Positions 57,195 through 64,000 of a DNA stretch of 64,000 nucleotides are shown piece after piece. The notes under the pieces are model-generated. The model was not told the DNA's origin and ran no database searches. It worked only from the letters and a program-made list of their open reading frames with translations. The position numbers were made by a program, and so were the translations under genes. Numbering within the stretch: position 1 is the stretch's first letter; each line of letters opens with the position of its first letter. Origin of the DNA: Bacillus sp. M6-12 (GTDB lineage: Bacteria > Bacillota > Bacilli > Bacillales > DSM-1321); assembly GCF_002860285.1 (NCBI RefSeq), contig NZ_PGVF01000001.1, forward strand, positions 62,001 through 126,000, in the 5' to 3' direction.

Positions 57195-57438
57195 AATCGG
57201 AGAAAAAATCACCCCAATTAACAAAACGCCACGTATCAGACAGCATGACAATTGCGGAACATACTATCAGCGTTTGGAAATGAATCAGGATTTTCTTTAT
57301 GTAGTCGGCTTCGATGAAGAAGAAGAACAACGATTGGGCGTTCCTTGCTACTGGTGTAACGTGTATCCAGTATTGGGTGGAGATTCTTTTGCAGAAAAAG
57401 ACCTTATCCTTTATGTAGAAGAACAAAAAGTGGTTTAA
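57178..57438 (+). CDS. Hypothetical protein, 86 aa
   Basis: ATG 57178 behind GAGAAGAGGGA, inside the end of the phosphoesterase gene. KIGEKITPINKTPRIRQHDN, PCYWCNVYPV. Not recognised. Confidence 0.65.
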   Translation: MERKYKIGEKITPINKTPRIRQHDNCGTYYQRLEMNQDFLYVVGFDEEEEQRLGVPCYWCNVYPVLGGDSFAEKDLILYVEEQKVV

Positions 57439-57455
57439 AAGGAGGGGAAATTGTT

Positions 57456-58115
57456 TTGGATTTAAAAGAATATAAAAAACGAGCTTCTGAACAAGAAGAT
57501 TGGTCTCCAGGGTGGGATGCCATTGATGCAGTGTTTGGACAACTTTATCCTAATCAAGAACCAGCACATTATGGTACTGTCTTGATTAGTCGTGCCATTT
57601 TAGGTGGAGACGAATATTTAGATGGTTATAGTATCTATCAATCTCCAAACGGATACAAACATCTGTTGACCTATGGAATGTCTGAACTTTACACAAACGA
57701 AGAACGGTTTGGTCAAGAGTGGAGCGGTTGGGGATATGAAATGACCATAAAATTAAAAGAAGATACAAACGAAGATTGTATGTGGGCGATTGACATGTTG
57801 GGAAATCTTGCTCGTTACACAAACAGGAAAGAAAGATTTTTTGAGCCTATGCAATTTATAGCAGGAAATGGTACGTCTCTTCACATCGGAGTCGAATCCG
57901 CTATTACAGCCTTGCTTGTTGTGGAAGATACTGAAGCAAAAGGTATTGATACTGTTCATGGTAGAGTAGACTTTATGCAGTTAGTTGGGATTACAGAACG
58001 TGAACTGGAATATTTAAAAGAGAACTATTCACATACAAAAATTCTTGTAGAAAAAATGAAAAAAGATAATCCTTATCTAATTACAGACATGAAAAGAACA
58101 CAATCATATGTGTAA
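57456..58115 (+). CDS. Suppressor-of-fused (SUFU) domain protein
   Basis: 219 aa. GWDAIDAVFGQLYPNQEPAH, YGMSELYTNEERFGQEWSGW, then GYEMTIKL matches the bacterial SUFU domain. Often linked to toxin-immunity loci. TTG start after AAGGAGGGG. Confidence 0.9.
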   Translation: MDLKEYKKRASEQEDWSPGWDAIDAVFGQLYPNQEPAHYGTVLISRAILGGDEYLDGYSIYQSPNGYKHLLTYGMSELYTNEERFGQEWSGWGYEMTIKLKEDTNEDCMWAIDMLGNLARYTNRKERFFEPMQFIAGNGTSLHIGVESAITALLVVEDTEAKGIDTVHGRVDFMQLVGITERELEYLKENYSHTKILVEKMKKDNPYLITDMKRTQSYV

Positions 58116-58120
58116 AAAAG

Positions 58121-58771
58121 GTGGGATTTCATATCAATATTCTTTATGGAAATGATAGAATTACCCCTTTGTTAGATTGGCTCTATATAGGTGGGGTTGA
58201 GAACAATGTTCGGAGAACTCTGCCTTATGCAGATGTCTGGATTAACTTTTCTCATGAATCAAAGAAAGAGAAACAAATTCATGAGAAAAGAAAAACGAAC
58301 ATCATTTATTATCCTTTGCGATTTGATGATGGAGACCTTCAAAAAGGGCAAGAAATGTGGCTTAGAGCCTTTGAACTCATTCAACAACACAAAGGTCAAA
58401 AGATTTTGATAAGCTGTTCAGAGGGCGTGTCAAGGTCTGCAGTCATGTGTCTTTGGCTACTATGCGAAGAGTTTATGGATTATGAAAAAGCTATCACTCA
58501 TTTAAAAGAGAATCGAAAAGTTTTCATAGATAAAGGATTTCATCCTTTTGTGGAATATTTACAAGAAATTTATTCTGTTAAGGAGCGATTTGAAAGTATG
58601 TATAAAGTGATTGGCACAAAGGAACTGGTAGATAAAGACGGAAATAAAGTGTCTTGTGAAGTACGTGAATTTGAAGGAATGACGGATGAAGAAATAGAGG
58701 ATATGATGCAGGAAATGACCGTTACAAATGAAAAAGGCGAAAAAGAAACGATAGATTTACGTTATCTATAA
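58121..58771 (+). CDS. Dual-specificity protein phosphatase-like
   Basis: 216 aa. LLDWLYIGGVENNV start typical of DSPs, general-acid DDGD (69-72), signature ILISCSEGVSRSAVM with C99 and R105 (C-x5-R); the His before Cys is replaced by Ser. C-terminal 70 residues (KELVDKDGNKVSCEVREFEG) are an added acidic domain. GTG 58121 is directly after AAAAAGG, so the true start is uncertain. Confidence 0.85.
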   Translation: MGFHINILYGNDRITPLLDWLYIGGVENNVRRTLPYADVWINFSHESKKEKQIHEKRKTNIIYYPLRFDDGDLQKGQEMWLRAFELIQQHKGQKILISCSEGVSRSAVMCLWLLCEEFMDYEKAITHLKENRKVFIDKGFHPFVEYLQEIYSVKERFESMYKVIGTKELVDKDGNKVSCEVREFEGMTDEEIEDMMQEMTVTNEKGEKETIDLRYL

Positions 58772-58817
58772 TTGATATTTTGTCAAAAGAGGACAATGAG
58801 GAAAGAGGAGAAAGTTA

Positions 58818-59744
58818 GTGTCTATAAATCTAATTGTGAACCCAACGGTTTCCCCGATGGGTTGGAGAGAGTTCAACAATTCAGTAAATAACCATTCAAT
58901 TGCTTTAGATGGATATGTAGCAAGTGCTACTAAATTAAATACAAAAAAGAAAGTCGCAAATTTTAATCACCATGAAGACTGTAATCGTTACGCTTCAAGG
59001 GCTACATGTGACCAAATTCGATTAGCCATACACAGTGGTTTATTTGATTTCTTTAGAGATGAAAATGGAGAAGTCAAAATGGATATTTACGTAAACGATT
59101 GTGATGAAGATGTATGCCTATCTGTATTTCTATTAAAATATGGATATATTTCAGGCAATATCATGAATCCAGCACTAAACACGTTGGTCAATGTGGAAAA
59201 TGAGTTAGATACGACAGCAGGAGCCTATCCGTATCCAAAAGACTATCCATTGTTACGTAAATTGGCGTGGGTGTTTGCACCTTATAAGATTGCTCGTTCT
59301 AATGGGTTGTTACGAACAAAAGACAAAAAGGTGTATGAGGGTGTCATTACAGACGTTTGCAATCGTATCATGGAATATCTAAATGGGAACAGTCAAGAAT
59401 TGCCTCTTGATACACGATATGAAGTCTTAGAAAGATACCCTGATTGGTCATATGTAAAAGAAATCGGAATTGATAGCCGAACAGGTATGTTTGGAGATGG
59501 AGTTAAAGCCTTTGTATCCATTCTTGCTGAACGTGAAAACGGGAATCGTGATTATGTGATTGGTAAAATGTCACCTTTTATTGATTTTGATTTACCAAAA
59601 TGTTTGAAAGCCTTAAATGATGCAGAAGGGGCAGAAAATGATTTATGGGGCGGTAGCAATACCATTGGTGGAAGTCCACGAGTAACAGGAAGTAAATTAA
59701 CACCAGAACAAGTGGCTGAAATCGTTAATAAAGCACACAAATAA
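58818..59744 (+). CDS. DHH-superfamily phosphoesterase-like protein
   Basis: 308 aa. ANFNHHEDCNRYASRAT (N50-H51-H52) and DIYVNDCDEDVCLSVFLLKY resemble DHH motifs III and II, with N in place of D. The end LWGGSNTIGGSPRVTGSKLT is a DHHA1-like substrate-binding loop. Possibly a nucleotide or nano-RNA phosphoesterase, by similarity of pattern only. GTG start; last gene of the operon, followed by the 11-bp repeat array. Confidence 0.7.
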   Translation: MSINLIVNPTVSPMGWREFNNSVNNHSIALDGYVASATKLNTKKKVANFNHHEDCNRYASRATCDQIRLAIHSGLFDFFRDENGEVKMDIYVNDCDEDVCLSVFLLKYGYISGNIMNPALNTLVNVENELDTTAGAYPYPKDYPLLRKLAWVFAPYKIARSNGLLRTKDKKVYEGVITDVCNRIMEYLNGNSQELPLDTRYEVLERYPDWSYVKEIGIDSRTGMFGDGVKAFVSILAERENGNRDYVIGKMSPFIDFDLPKCLKALNDAEGAENDLWGGSNTIGGSPRVTGSKLTPEQVAEIVNKAHK

Positions 59745-59842
59745 AGTTACGTGCAAGTTACCAGCAAGTTAAAAAAGGTTGATAGATTAAGGTTTCTTGT
59801 GATAAATACCTTATATTTGAAAGTTACCAGCAAGTTAAAATA
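59744..59842. repeat. 11-bp repeat array (AAGTTACCAGC)
   Basis: In-phase 11-mers: AAGTTACGTGC (59744-59754), AAGTTACCAGC (59755-59765), AAGTTAAAAAA (59766-59776), then after 44 AT-rich bases AAGTTACCAGC (59821-59831) and AAGTTAAAATA (59832-59842). The 20-base block 59755-59774 equals 59821-59840. Iteron-like spacing of one helical turn. Confidence 0.75.
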
Positions 59843-59879
59843 AAAAACACAAGGACTTCAATATCCTTGTGTTTTTTTG
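59841..59879. terminator. Bidirectional terminator
   Basis: Stem AACACAAGGA / TCCTTGTGTT flanked by A and T runs, between convergent genes. Confidence 0.9.
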
Positions 59880-59882
59880 TTA

Positions 59883-60284
59883 TTATGCGATTTGCTTAAT
59901 TTCAAATTCTTCAACCACGTTGTTATCAATGCTAAAGGCAATGTTTAACGAAGGGAAAAAGAAAAATCCACATTTTTCACGAAGATATTTCTCTAATTCT
60001 TCTCCTTCTAATGGCGTGATTTCTTGAATAAAGGCATTTGTTTCATCGTAATTTTCTGGAAACATATCTAATACCTGGTCAGCAAAGTCTAATTGATTTT
60101 CCTTAATCTGATTCCATGTTGAAGCCTCTTGAATATTTTGACAAAGCCGATTCAAAATTAAATCGGATGGTGACATTTTGGATTCCATAAATAAATTAAT
60201 TGCCATAAATGCCATCACATCATCTTTACGGTTTGCTAATCGTTTTTTCAAATCTGGTGTTAGATTAAATAAAGTTTGTTCCAT
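59883..60284 (-). CDS. Hypothetical protein, 133 aa
   Basis: ATG 60284 behind AAAGGGAGAG. Helical N-terminal two thirds; C-terminal EKCGFFFFPSLNIAFSIDNN. Not recognised. -10 TATAAT on the minus strand near 60353-60358. Confidence 0.65.
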   Translation of the reverse strand: MEQTLFNLTPDLKKRLANRKDDVMAFMAINLFMESKMSPSDLILNRLCQNIQEASTWNQIKENQLDFADQVLDMFPENYDETNAFIQEITPLEGEELEKYLREKCGFFFFPSLNIAFSIDNNVVEEFEIKQIA

Positions 60285-60429
60285 AAGTCAATTCTCTCCC
60301 TTTAAGTAAGATAGCTTTTTATAAGCCATACCTGTTTTGTTTGAATCTTATATCATTATACTCGGTTATTTGTATTTAATTAGATGGGAAGTAATGGGGA
60401 GTAGGTCAATCAAAAGGGAAAATCCACAT

Positions 60430-60464
60430 AAAAAAACAGAAGGAGATAAGTCCCTCTGCTCTTT
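60430..60464 (-). terminator. Terminator of the minus-strand run
   Basis: On the minus strand: AGCAGAGGGA / TCCTTCTGTT stem with T7, after the gene ending at 60470. Confidence 0.75.
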
Positions 60465-60469
60465 ATGGT

Positions 60470-60775
60470 TTATGAATGGGTTTGCCATTGTAATTCTTGA
60501 ATTTGTTTTTGTACTGCATTAAATTCTTCTAAACTTAATGCTCCAGAATCACTATTGGTTGTTTTCCCATCTCTATGCTCATACTTGTTGTAGATAAGTA
60601 GTTCCTTGTGTAGATAATAAAACTCAATATATTTCGTTGAAATCATACCGACTCTATCCATTTCAGAGTCTTTATCTCTCTTAATATATTGAATCCCATC
60701 AGAATACGGATTACTTTCATTTTTATACAACTTTTGGACATAGCCTAATTTTTCAAATGCCTCTTTTGCTGTCAT
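60470..60775 (-). CDS. Hypothetical protein, 101 aa
   Basis: ATG 60775 after AGAAGGAG. MTAKEAFEKLGYVQKLYKNE start; RVGMISTKYIEFYYLHKELL in the middle. A small phage-type protein; not recognised. Confidence 0.65.
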   Translation of the reverse strand: MTAKEAFEKLGYVQKLYKNESNPYSDGIQYIKRDKDSEMDRVGMISTKYIEFYYLHKELLIYNKYEHRDGKTTNSDSGALSLEEFNAVQKQIQELQWQTHS

Positions 60776-60791
60776 TTGACAAAACTCCTTC

Positions 60792-61022
60792 TTACGATTC
60801 GACAATCGTGATTTGTACTTTTACAAATTGTGTTCCAGGATGGTATTCCTCAATCAACTCTCTGCGTGTTTTACCTGTTTTTTCAACCTCATAATTCAGG
60901 TATTCATCACTCACTATCATGGCTTGTTCATATTCAGCAGTGCGAACAGAAGGAACAACTCCTGCAGTCCATTGAATCCAACGGAAAAATCCATCTTCTT
61001 TTTTCAGTACATATCTAAACAT
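60792..61022 (-). CDS. Hypothetical protein, 76 aa
   Basis: ATG 61022 after AAAGGGAGAG. MFRYVLKKEDGFFRWIQWTA start, ending KVQITIVES. Not recognised. Confidence 0.65.
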   Translation of the reverse strand: MFRYVLKKEDGFFRWIQWTAGVVPSVRTAEYEQAMIVSDEYLNYEVEKTGKTRRELIEEYHPGTQFVKVQITIVES

Positions 61023-61062
61023 AATTGTCTCTCCCTTTTTTAATAGTCTATAAACCTGGTTA

Positions 61063-61227
61063 TTAATTACTTTCAAGGATAAGTGGCTTTTCGTCTTGGT
61101 CTTTCGCTACTTCGAGTGTTAAATCTGTTCCGTAGTAGCCATATCTGTTCCAAACGTAAAGTGTTTGTGTTTTATCATCCACTTTATTTAACATATCAAT
61201 AACTTCCTGTATGGTTTTTGCACCCAT
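61063..61227 (-). CDS. Small hypothetical protein, 54 aa
   Basis: ATG 61227 after AAAGGAGATAGG. AKTIQEVIDMLNKVDDKTQT, YVWNRYGYYG. Not recognised; operon position and RBS support it. Confidence 0.7.
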   Translation of the reverse strand: MGAKTIQEVIDMLNKVDDKTQTLYVWNRYGYYGTDLTLEVAKDQDEKPLILESN

Positions 61228-61257
61228 TATCCTATCTCCTTTGTGTAGAATGGTTTT

Positions 61258-61425
61258 TTATTTATTGTTAAATTCAATCCATTCTTTAAATTCTTCTTCA
61301 CTATGAAAAATACGGCTACCATGTTGAGGATGAAAAGCAACCAGATGACCAGCATCATTTTGTTTAAAATTCCAACCTTCTTGCATAGTGCTATTCAACA
61401 TTAAAACATAAGTAATGTAGTTCAT
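61258..61425 (-). CDS. Small protein of a tandem family, 55 aa
   Basis: ATG 61425 after AAAGGGAG. QNDAGHLVAFHPQHGSRIFH then SEEEFKEWIEF. Shares the ending pattern (D/E)-(D/E)-F-x-x-W with the two genes just upstream. Confidence 0.7.
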   Translation of the reverse strand: MNYITYVLMLNSTMQEGWNFKQNDAGHLVAFHPQHGSRIFHSEEEFKEWIEFNNK

Positions 61426-61446
61426 ATAAACACTCCCTTTAAAAAA

Positions 61447-61620
61447 TCACCAATACCAACTTAAAAAATCGTCTCTCTTATAAAAAGAGATACTGTTCGT
61501 GCGACAATTGTGAACAACAACTTCACCACAATCTTTCTGGTAAATATAGAAAAAGCTATTTCTATTAAGTTTGTTTAAAAAAAGCGTAACCTTTAGTAAA
61601 AATTCTTTAAACTTTTCCAT
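61447..61620 (-). CDS. Small protein of a tandem family, 57 aa
   Basis: ATG 61620 after AAAAGGAG. NSFFYIYQKDCGEVVVHNCR, ending RDDFLSWYW. Second member of the small tandem family. Confidence 0.7.
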   Translation of the reverse strand: MEKFKEFLLKVTLFLNKLNRNSFFYIYQKDCGEVVVHNCRTNSISFYKRDDFLSWYW

Positions 61621-61654
61621 TTTTATCTCCTTTTACTACTATATCCGAAACGAA

Positions 61655-61852
61655 TTAACGAAGCGATAGTCTATTTTTAATAGAATTGATAGAGTAAGAC
61701 TTGAACCAACTTAGAAATTCATCTTTTGATTCAAAAGTTTTGTTTTCACGTTGTTTGCTTTCCGCAACAATCACGCTTCCTTTATCAATAAAATACCAGT
61801 GGCTATTGTTAGACCGATTGTTCATATTAATGATGTGTTGTACCATATCCAT
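61655..61852 (-). CDS. Small protein of a tandem family, 65 aa
   Basis: ATG 61852 after AGGGAGAAC. HWYFIDKGSVIVAESKQREN, ending SKDEFLSWFKSYS. Third member; the strand-strand-helix order is the same in all three. Confidence 0.7.
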   Translation of the reverse strand: MDMVQHIINMNNRSNNSHWYFIDKGSVIVAESKQRENKTFESKDEFLSWFKSYSINSIKNRLSLR

Positions 61853-61880
61853 TTTCCAGTTCTCCCTTTTTTATTTTTGT

Positions 61881-62141
61881 TTAGTCAAAAGCACCTTTTA
61901 GAAAAATAATCCGAAGTGAATCTCCATCCGATTTGGTTTTATAATACCCTTCATTTTCAGAAGATGTTTCATATTGTTTGATTTCAGACAGCATTTCAGT
62001 TGTAATCATCCCTTTAAAATAAGGAATTTCAAACTCTTGTCCTGCTTCAAGTGTAAAACCTTTTCGGTTAATATCGACTCTTTCTAAAATCGTTTTTACT
62101 GGTTGACTTAATGTAGACCATTCACTGACTTTAACTGTCAT
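61881..62141 (-). CDS. Hypothetical protein, 86 aa
   Basis: ATG 62141 is 9 bases after AAGGA; ATG 62147 is in frame but too close to it. Beta-rich (RKGFTLEAGQEFEIPYFKGM). Not recognised. Probable first gene of the 62141-60470 run. Confidence 0.65.
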   Translation of the reverse strand: MTVKVSEWSTLSQPVKTILERVDINRKGFTLEAGQEFEIPYFKGMITTEMLSEIKQYETSSENEGYYKTKSDGDSLRIIFLKGAFD

Positions 62142-62185
62142 GTACATTCATCCTTCCTGTATTACATATGATTATTCTTAAAAAA

Positions 62186-62219
62186 AGAACGCATGAGAAA
62201 TTCCCATGCGTCTCTCTTT
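62186..62219 (-). terminator. Terminator
   Basis: Stem ACGCATGGGA / TTCTCATGCGT on the minus strand, followed by a T-run; ends the 62228 gene. Confidence 0.75.
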
Positions 62220-62227
62220 TGGGATAC

Positions 62228-62632
62228 TTACGCCAATTGCTCCATTTGAGATTCCCATTTCAGATAATCTTCAAATTGATTGTAATAAATCGTGTCAGGA
62301 TAAACACCTTGAATAGTGATGTCTTCTAACTTCTCATACTTCCCAAAAGCACCATTTTGAAGAACGTGAAGAGCTTTTGCTTCCGCTTCTTCAGCAGTGC
62401 AGTCATGATAAGTTAAATTTCCAGCACCAGATGTTGTTTTAAAATCAACAACATACGACTTTTTACCATCTGCAGTTGTAAGGTAATCATAGTAACCCAT
62501 CGATAAAGAATGTTTTTTCTCTGGAATCATGGAAAGAGCTTTACGCAATTTTCCTTCTGTGTTTTGCTCTAATACCGTTTGAAAAAACGCAACCTGACGA
62601 ATAAATCCTGCTTCTCTTTTAGTTAGTTTCAT
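62228..62632 (-). CDS. Hypothetical protein, 134 aa
   Basis: ATG 62632 after TAGGAGTGG. YDYLTTADGKKSYVVDFKTT includes a D-F-K pattern that could be a nuclease-like E/D-x-K strand, but the rest of such a fold is not evident. Upstream minus-strand TATAATAATAGCAG resembles other promoters here. Confidence 0.65.
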   Translation of the reverse strand: MKLTKREAGFIRQVAFFQTVLEQNTEGKLRKALSMIPEKKHSLSMGYYDYLTTADGKKSYVVDFKTTSGAGNLTYHDCTAEEAEAKALHVLQNGAFGKYEKLEDITIQGVYPDTIYYNQFEDYLKWESQMEQLA

Positions 62633-62728
62633 AAATAAACCACTCCTATTTAAAAAATGTTTAAGTAAAACGCCTTACTTTTATAGAACTGCTATTATTA
62701 TAGTGTTTGATTTTCGGTTTTATTTACA

Positions 62729-62766
62729 AACGAAAAAGACAATCGCTGTAAAACGACTGCCTTTTA
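62729..62766 (-). terminator. Terminator
   Basis: Minus-strand stem AAAGGCAGTCG / CGATTGTCTTT with T5, after the gene ending at 62768. Confidence 0.75.
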
Positions 62767-62767
62767 T

Positions 62768-63202
62768 TTAATGATTTTCTTGATTTGATTGCTTTTTCTG
62801 TTTATGAGTAGCTGATATTTCCTGCATCCCTAAAATGGATAATAGGGTGGTTGCAATAAAGATTAAACTTTTAGTCAAAAGGTTGATGGTAAATACAATC
62901 CATACATTATGTCCTTGTAACAAAGCATCATTCCCTGACCATATCTCTACATAGGGAACGAGAAAACCAGCTATCGAAAGTCCTAAATAAAAAGTGAAAT
63001 AAGCGGTAAGAAGATAAAGTGAAATCAATTTTCTTTTTCGATGTTTACTACGTGTTAAAAGGAATAAAGGAACAAATACAATCAATTCTGGCACAAGAAA
63101 AGTCAAATAAGATAGGTCAGATATACTGTAAAACAGTTCATCCATAAAAAACAAAACAAATCCAACAAGTAGCCACTTCTTCCTTATTTCTGAATCTTTC
63201 AC
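62768..63202 (-). CDS. Four-TM membrane protein, 144 aa
   Basis: Four hydrophobic helices (WLLVGFVLFFMDELFYSI; LTFLVPELIVFVPLFLL; LISLYLLTAYFTFYLGLSIA; the helix after WIVFTINLLTKSLIFIAT) and a hydrophilic tail. GTG 63202 follows AAAGGAAG; a longer frame to 63310 lacks an RBS at its start. Not recognised. Confidence 0.7.
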   Translation of the reverse strand: MKDSEIRKKWLLVGFVLFFMDELFYSISDLSYLTFLVPELIVFVPLFLLTRSKHRKRKLISLYLLTAYFTFYLGLSIAGFLVPYVEIWSGNDALLQGHNVWIVFTINLLTKSLIFIATTLLSILGMQEISATHKQKKQSNQENH

Positions 63203-63493
63203 AACAACACTTCCTTTCTGTTTTAAAATCATATTAGTCTTACAAAAGCTATAAAATAGGTTAATTTTTGGCTTTTGTTTCCTTGTTTTCATTATAGGTA
63301 TAGTGTACAATTTACATAGACTATATACAATGGAATTTTACATATTAGCTGGTCTGATAAGGATTTTCGGTTTTATTTATACCTTTGAATGGATGAATGC
63401 AAAAATTTCTATAATGTACTAAGAACTTATAAAACAGGAGAATGTAAGTTCAGTTTGTAAACAGGTATTTTATTTAAAAAGGAGAGATTTTAC
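63203..63493. other. Intergenic region before the rightward end genes
   Basis: No gene. A -10-like TATAAT near 63412-63417 and a 7-bp hairpin GAACTTA / TAAGTTC (about 63423-63451) lie in the presumed 5' leader of the gene at 63494. Confidence 0.45.
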
Positions 63494-63763
63494 ATGGCAA
63501 CGATTTATTTAACTTTAAAAACAAACGGTAAGTCTGAACAATTTTTAGGAACAGATGGCAAGATGCACGACAAACTTTGGACTATTCAACGCAAAATTTC
63601 AGGCAACATGCAATTATCTGGTGCAATGATTAACGGAGAACCACGATACATTGATGCTACGCTTCCAACAGAAGTGACAAAACTTCCAAGAGGAGCTAAA
63701 CCAGTTGCAGAGGATGTAGCAGAACGTCTTTGGTTAAGTGATAGTCACTATTTCGGAGAATAA
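63494..63763 (+). CDS. Hypothetical protein, 89 aa
   Basis: ATG behind AAAGGAGAG. Beta-rich (ATIYLTLKTNGKSEQFLGTD), TLPTEVTKLPRGAKPVAEDV. Not recognised. Confidence 0.7.
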   Translation: MATIYLTLKTNGKSEQFLGTDGKMHDKLWTIQRKISGNMQLSGAMINGEPRYIDATLPTEVTKLPRGAKPVAEDVAERLWLSDSHYFGE

Positions 63764-63777
63764 GGGAGGACTTGAAT

Positions 63778-64000
63778 ATGTCAAATACAGTAGAAACTAA
63801 ACCAGAACAAAAATTTGAAACGATGAAATGCTTCCAATGTTTACACTGGAAGCCTATGGTTCAACCTTGTGAAACACCAGAAGAAACGTATGAATCTATC
63901 ATTCGAGAGAAAAATGCGTGGGGGAAACTCTTAGGAGCTTGTACCGTATTTGGTGGAGCTTATCCAATGTTTGATATTGAAGAGTGCAAACTCAAAGAAG
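63778..64000 (+). CDS. Cys-rich protein, partial
   Basis: Runs off the right edge; 74 residues visible. MKCFQCLHWKPMVQPCE and further Cys residues (ACTVFGG, EECKLK) suggest a metal-binding fold. ATG 63778 behind AAGGGAGGA. Confidence 0.7.
   Translation, partial: MSNTVETKPEQKFETMKCFQCLHWKPMVQPCETPEETYESIIREKNAWGKLLGACTVFGGAYPMFDIEECKLKE

Noticed and set aside
62228..62632. PD-(D/E)XK nuclease call for the 134-aa protein
   Set aside because: Only a single D-F-K strand is visible, with no conserved preceding acidic strand; insufficient for a nuclease assignment.
63423..63451. Riboswitch in the leader of the 63494 gene
   Set aside because: Only a 7-bp hairpin is seen; no known aptamer core was recognised.
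1..64000. CRISPR arrays
   Set aside because: No regularly spaced 24-40 base direct repeats were seen; the only short tandem arrays are at 14587-14631 and 59744-59842.
1..64000. tRNA or rRNA genes
   Set aside because: No cloverleaf with a T-loop GTTCGA-type core or rRNA-like GC-richer block was noticed by eye; a dedicated scan was not possible.
1..64000. Intact insertion sequences or transposases
   Set aside because: No transposase motifs (DDE or HUH) or paired terminal inverted repeats with target duplications were recognised.

Overview
The window is AT-rich (GC about one third by eye). Starts are preceded by strong AGGAGG-type ribosome binding sites, TTG and GTG starts are frequent, and sigma-A-like promoters have 17-base spacers. 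This points to a Bacillota host, most likely a Bacillaceae (Bacillus, Priestia or Cereus-group-like) member. No ribosomal, tRNA, core-metabolism or virion genes are visible. The content is about 115 short, densely packed, mostly uncharacterised genes with phage- and plasmid-type families (YopX, DUF3846, Panacea, SSB, a type I restriction system, TraG-like and VirB4-like ATPase pieces). I read it as the accessory region of a large plasmid, phage-plasmid or integrated element rather than core chromosome. That origin is an inference.

Layout. 1-8.6 kb: NERD protein (partial), a polymerase-palm-like protein, then a Panacea / ADP-ribosylglycohydrolase / ATP-grasp operon and a VirB4-like fragment. 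8.7-14.3 kb: small minus-strand genes, a PARG/macrodomain protein, an XRE regulator paired with a membrane protein, and MazG. 14.4-20.0 kb: a noncoding stretch, YwbE, MgtC, a SAP-domain protein and an 886-aa nuclease-helicase. 20.3-27.5 kb: small-gene operons including YopX and a zinc-ribbon/SpoT-like HD protein. 27.6-32.8 kb: an orphan restriction endonuclease, DUF488, and two Nudix paralogs around a stand-alone HsdR-N protein. 32.9-45.5 kb: lipoproteins, a TraG-like ATPase, and hsdM-hsdS, ssb and hsdR. 45.5-48.1 kb: a minus-strand operon with a second ATP-grasp. 48.2-59.7 kb: plus-strand operons holding a 59-aa EF-Tu P-loop mimic, MYG1-like, ASCH, metallophosphoesterase, SUFU, dual-specificity phosphatase and DHH-like genes. 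59.7-63.2 kb: an 11-bp repeat array and a minus-strand run of very small genes. The last genes read rightward off the edge.

Regulation is the most striking feature. Two unrelated palindromic operators recur in promoters across the window. Operator 1 (GTAAA-N6-TTTAC) overlaps the -35 box of at least seven promoters, each with exactly 17 bases to the -10; one copy is a perfect palindrome serving two divergent promoters. Operator 2 (TTGACTATAGTCAA and variants) sits at the promoters of the PARG gene, a small-membrane-protein operon, the HsdR-N gene, hsdM and ssb, and once more behind hsdS. It resembles the C-boxes of restriction-modification controller proteins. The window therefore looks like one coordinately switched element in which a restriction/DNA-processing set and an ADP-ribose/nucleotide-handling set are controlled as regulons. 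The regulators are not identified, although the XRE protein at 12281-12694 is a candidate for operator 2.
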